From NCBI RefSeq assembly GCF_964340395.1, contig NC_135557.1, forward strand, positions 11,048,546-11,058,545: a stretch of DNA of 10,000 nt, written 5' to 3'. This DNA is from Glandiceps talaboti (taxonomy: Eukaryota > Hemichordata > Enteropneusta > Spengelidae). The notes beneath the pieces were generated by a model. That model saw nothing but the letters and a program-made list of their open reading frames with translations. It had not been told where the DNA came from and did no database searches. Shown piece by piece: positions 8,607 through 10,000 of the stretch; the stretch's first letter is position 1; each line of letters opens with the position of its first letter. The position numbers and the translations under genes are program-made.

Positions 8607-8700
8607 AACGAAACACCAACGACTTCTAATGCTGCAATGTCTTCATCAAGAATGTCACTTAATACGATAGGAATTCATCTTGACAGTCAGCTTAAAGATG
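8607..8700 (+). CDS. Candidate internal exon, unidentified protein
   Basis: A pyrimidine-rich tract with ACAG lies directly before 8607, and GTATGT, a good donor, directly after 8700. The 94 bp between has one fully open frame, starting at its first base: NETPTTSNAAMSSS, then RMSLNTIGIHLDSQLKD, with one base left over (phase 1 donor). The other two frames close with TAG or TAA. Base composition is richer in C and G than the flanks, and Ser/Thr-rich sequence leads into an amphipathic segment with spaced leucines. No family is identified. The LDSQLKDG-like end recalls the start of calponin-homology domains, but it is far too short to claim. No partner exon is found in the window, so the gene must extend beyond it or the exon is false. 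Confidence 0.4.
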
Positions 8701-8706
8701 GTATGT
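8701..8706 (+). promoter_or_regulatory. Candidate splice donor GTATGT
   Basis: GTATGT follows the open frame ending AAAGATG. It is the first unit of a small GTATGTATGTAT run, so the donor itself sits in seed sequence of the same tetranucleotide that is expanded 95 bp downstream. Confidence 0.4.
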
Positions 8707-8795
8707 ATGTATAGTGCTGAATGTAAGTTGGTTGGAACTTGAGGTGCTTAGTTGTTACTCCGATCATCAGACAACTAACAGCTACTCGTTACTGG

Positions 8796-9087
8796 ATGTA
8801 TGTATGTATGTATGTATGTATGTATGTATGTATGTATGTATGTATGTATGTATGTATGTATGAATGTGCGTGTGTATGTATGTATGTATGTATGTATGTA
8901 TGTATGTATGTATGTATGTATGTATGTATGTATGAATGTGCGTATGTATGTATGTATGTATGTATGTATGTATGTATGTATGTATGTATGTATGTATATA
9001 TGTGTGTGTGTATGTATGTATGTATGTATGTATGTATGTATATATGTATGTATGTGTGTGTGTGTGCATGTATGTGTGTATGTATGA
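8796..9087. repeat. Interrupted (TATG)n microsatellite, ~290 bp
   Basis: Tetranucleotide runs are separated by interruptions. GAATGTGCG occurs at 8862-8870 and again at 8934-8942, exactly 72 bp (18 units) apart. GTATATATG occurs at 8994-9002 and 9038-9046, 44 bp (11 units) apart. TG-rich patches appear near the end. The Tyr-Val-Cys-Met frames on the plus strand and the Thr-Tyr-Ile-His frames on the minus strand are microsatellite translation. If the exon at 8607 is real, this lies in its downstream intron. Confidence 0.97.
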
Positions 9088-10000
9088 CTTTTTTGCCTCG
9101 AAATAGGACTATGTAACTATGTAATAACCTTTTACCTTCATGATCACTGCATAAATCTAAATCGTGTATACTTTAGTATTTTAATGTAACCAATTAGCAA
9201 CATTTTGTTTATATGTCATAATAGCACAAGTATCATACACAAATGCACAATGCTTGTGTTTATTTAACTTTTTTTGTTGAATGGTGTCCTCATTTGCCAA
9301 AAATGTGCCTTATAATTAACATCCAGGTTAACATGTAACCTAGTTAAATAGTTTCCAATCCTGGTAAAGGTTTGACAAAAGTCATGTCTCAATGGTTTTC
9401 TATACCACATACGAAAGGTCGCGCCATATTGATAATCTGTACATTTACAGGCGCAAGCGATATAGTTGTTTTTGAGCGCCTTCAAAACCCTATAGATACA
9501 AATTTACTGTTTGAAAAATTCCTGCAATTTTAACAAAGATAGATAAATATCGACATTATCCACCGAGAGAAGTAGAAAAAGTTTTATTAGAAATATATAT
9601 GGAAATATAAAAGTAAAACATTATATATTCTCACAGCTGCGTGTCGACAAATTATAAAAAAAAAAAAAATTTTAGATTTACTGCAGTTATTTATGATAAT
9701 GAAACTCAAAATAATAATGGTGTTGAAGCAGTCATATCAAATAGAATGTTTGCTGTAGGTTTGGTTGTAATTATCTTATTTTTTAAATATTTTGAATTAT
9801 TTTATTCAACAAAGAAATGCGGAAAAATAAGGGTTTCCTGCTACCTTAAAAAATTATTGCATATAACACCAACGAGAATATGGTAACTGAAATGCATGTC
9901 ATAAGCATATGTCACGTGATGACTTAAATGACAAAAGACACGCTAGACTCATAGTATTTATTGCATGATGACTAAGAGGTTGTAGTGTACTATCGCGTAA
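9088..10000. other. Unassigned AT-rich sequence
   Basis: No gene is recognised. A 14-base A run (9656-9669) is followed by an 81-codon frame from 9641 to 9886. That frame contains one hydrophobic stretch (MFAVGLVVIILFF), but in such T-rich DNA this is expected by chance. A pyrimidine-poor CTCACAG near 9632 could be a weak acceptor but leads only into that A run. A 6-bp stem AGGTTA/TAACCT lies near 9326-9342. Confidence 0.45.

Noticed and set aside
8739-9116. 125-codon Tyr-Val-Cys-Met frame and 95-codon minus-strand frame
   Set aside because: A translated (TATG)n microsatellite is open in all frames for lack of stops. No start context or family is seen.
9264-9485. 73-codon minus-strand frame with several Cys and aromatic residues
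   Set aside because: It was examined for zinc-finger spacing and transposase-like motifs and no regular CX2C or catalytic pattern was found.
9641-9886. 81-codon frame with a hydrophobic segment
   Set aside because: It starts at an A run and the hydrophobic stretch comes from T-rich sequence. No upstream promoter, splice context or family match was seen.

Overview
The window looks like non-coding, repeat-rich DNA from an animal nuclear genome. It is strongly AT-rich, has no long uninterrupted reading frame, no operon-like gene packing and no tRNA or rRNA that I can see. It carries long microsatellites, two decayed LINE retrotransposons and one candidate spliced exon. The LINE carboxy-terminal region, with a W-rich connector and a CX2C...HX4C knuckle, and the TTGATTGA-type 3' tail resemble LINEs common in molluscs and some other marine invertebrates. 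A mollusc or other lophotrochozoan is my best guess, inferred from remembered family features and not proven.

Layout: 1-400 holds nothing I recognise. 407-700 holds two diverged tandem copies of a dispersed repeat on the minus strand. 701-2289 is unassigned, with a central palindrome near 1433 and a 21-bp motif repeated at 1871 and 2078. 2290-3243 is a 5'-truncated LINE (copy 1) retaining only the region after the polymerase core, with its 3' tail. 3599-4540 holds three plus-strand copies of the dispersed repeat also seen at 407-700; the TA seed in the first has grown into a 107-bp (TA)n array. 4545-6507 is a second, longer LINE relic (copy 2) whose reverse transcriptase can be followed block by block through about nine frame changes. 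7127-7236 is a three-part microsatellite. 8607-8700 is a candidate internal exon with good splice sites. 8796-9087 is an interrupted (TATG)n array with a 72-bp higher-order duplication. The rest is unassigned.

No gene set acts together here. The simplest reading is intronic or intergenic sequence of one plus-strand gene, represented at most by the 94-bp exon, filled with dead retrotransposons and a microsatellite-bearing repeat family. The least ordinary feature is that family: four copies, two orientations, a short TA tract at the same internal position, and one tract expanded.
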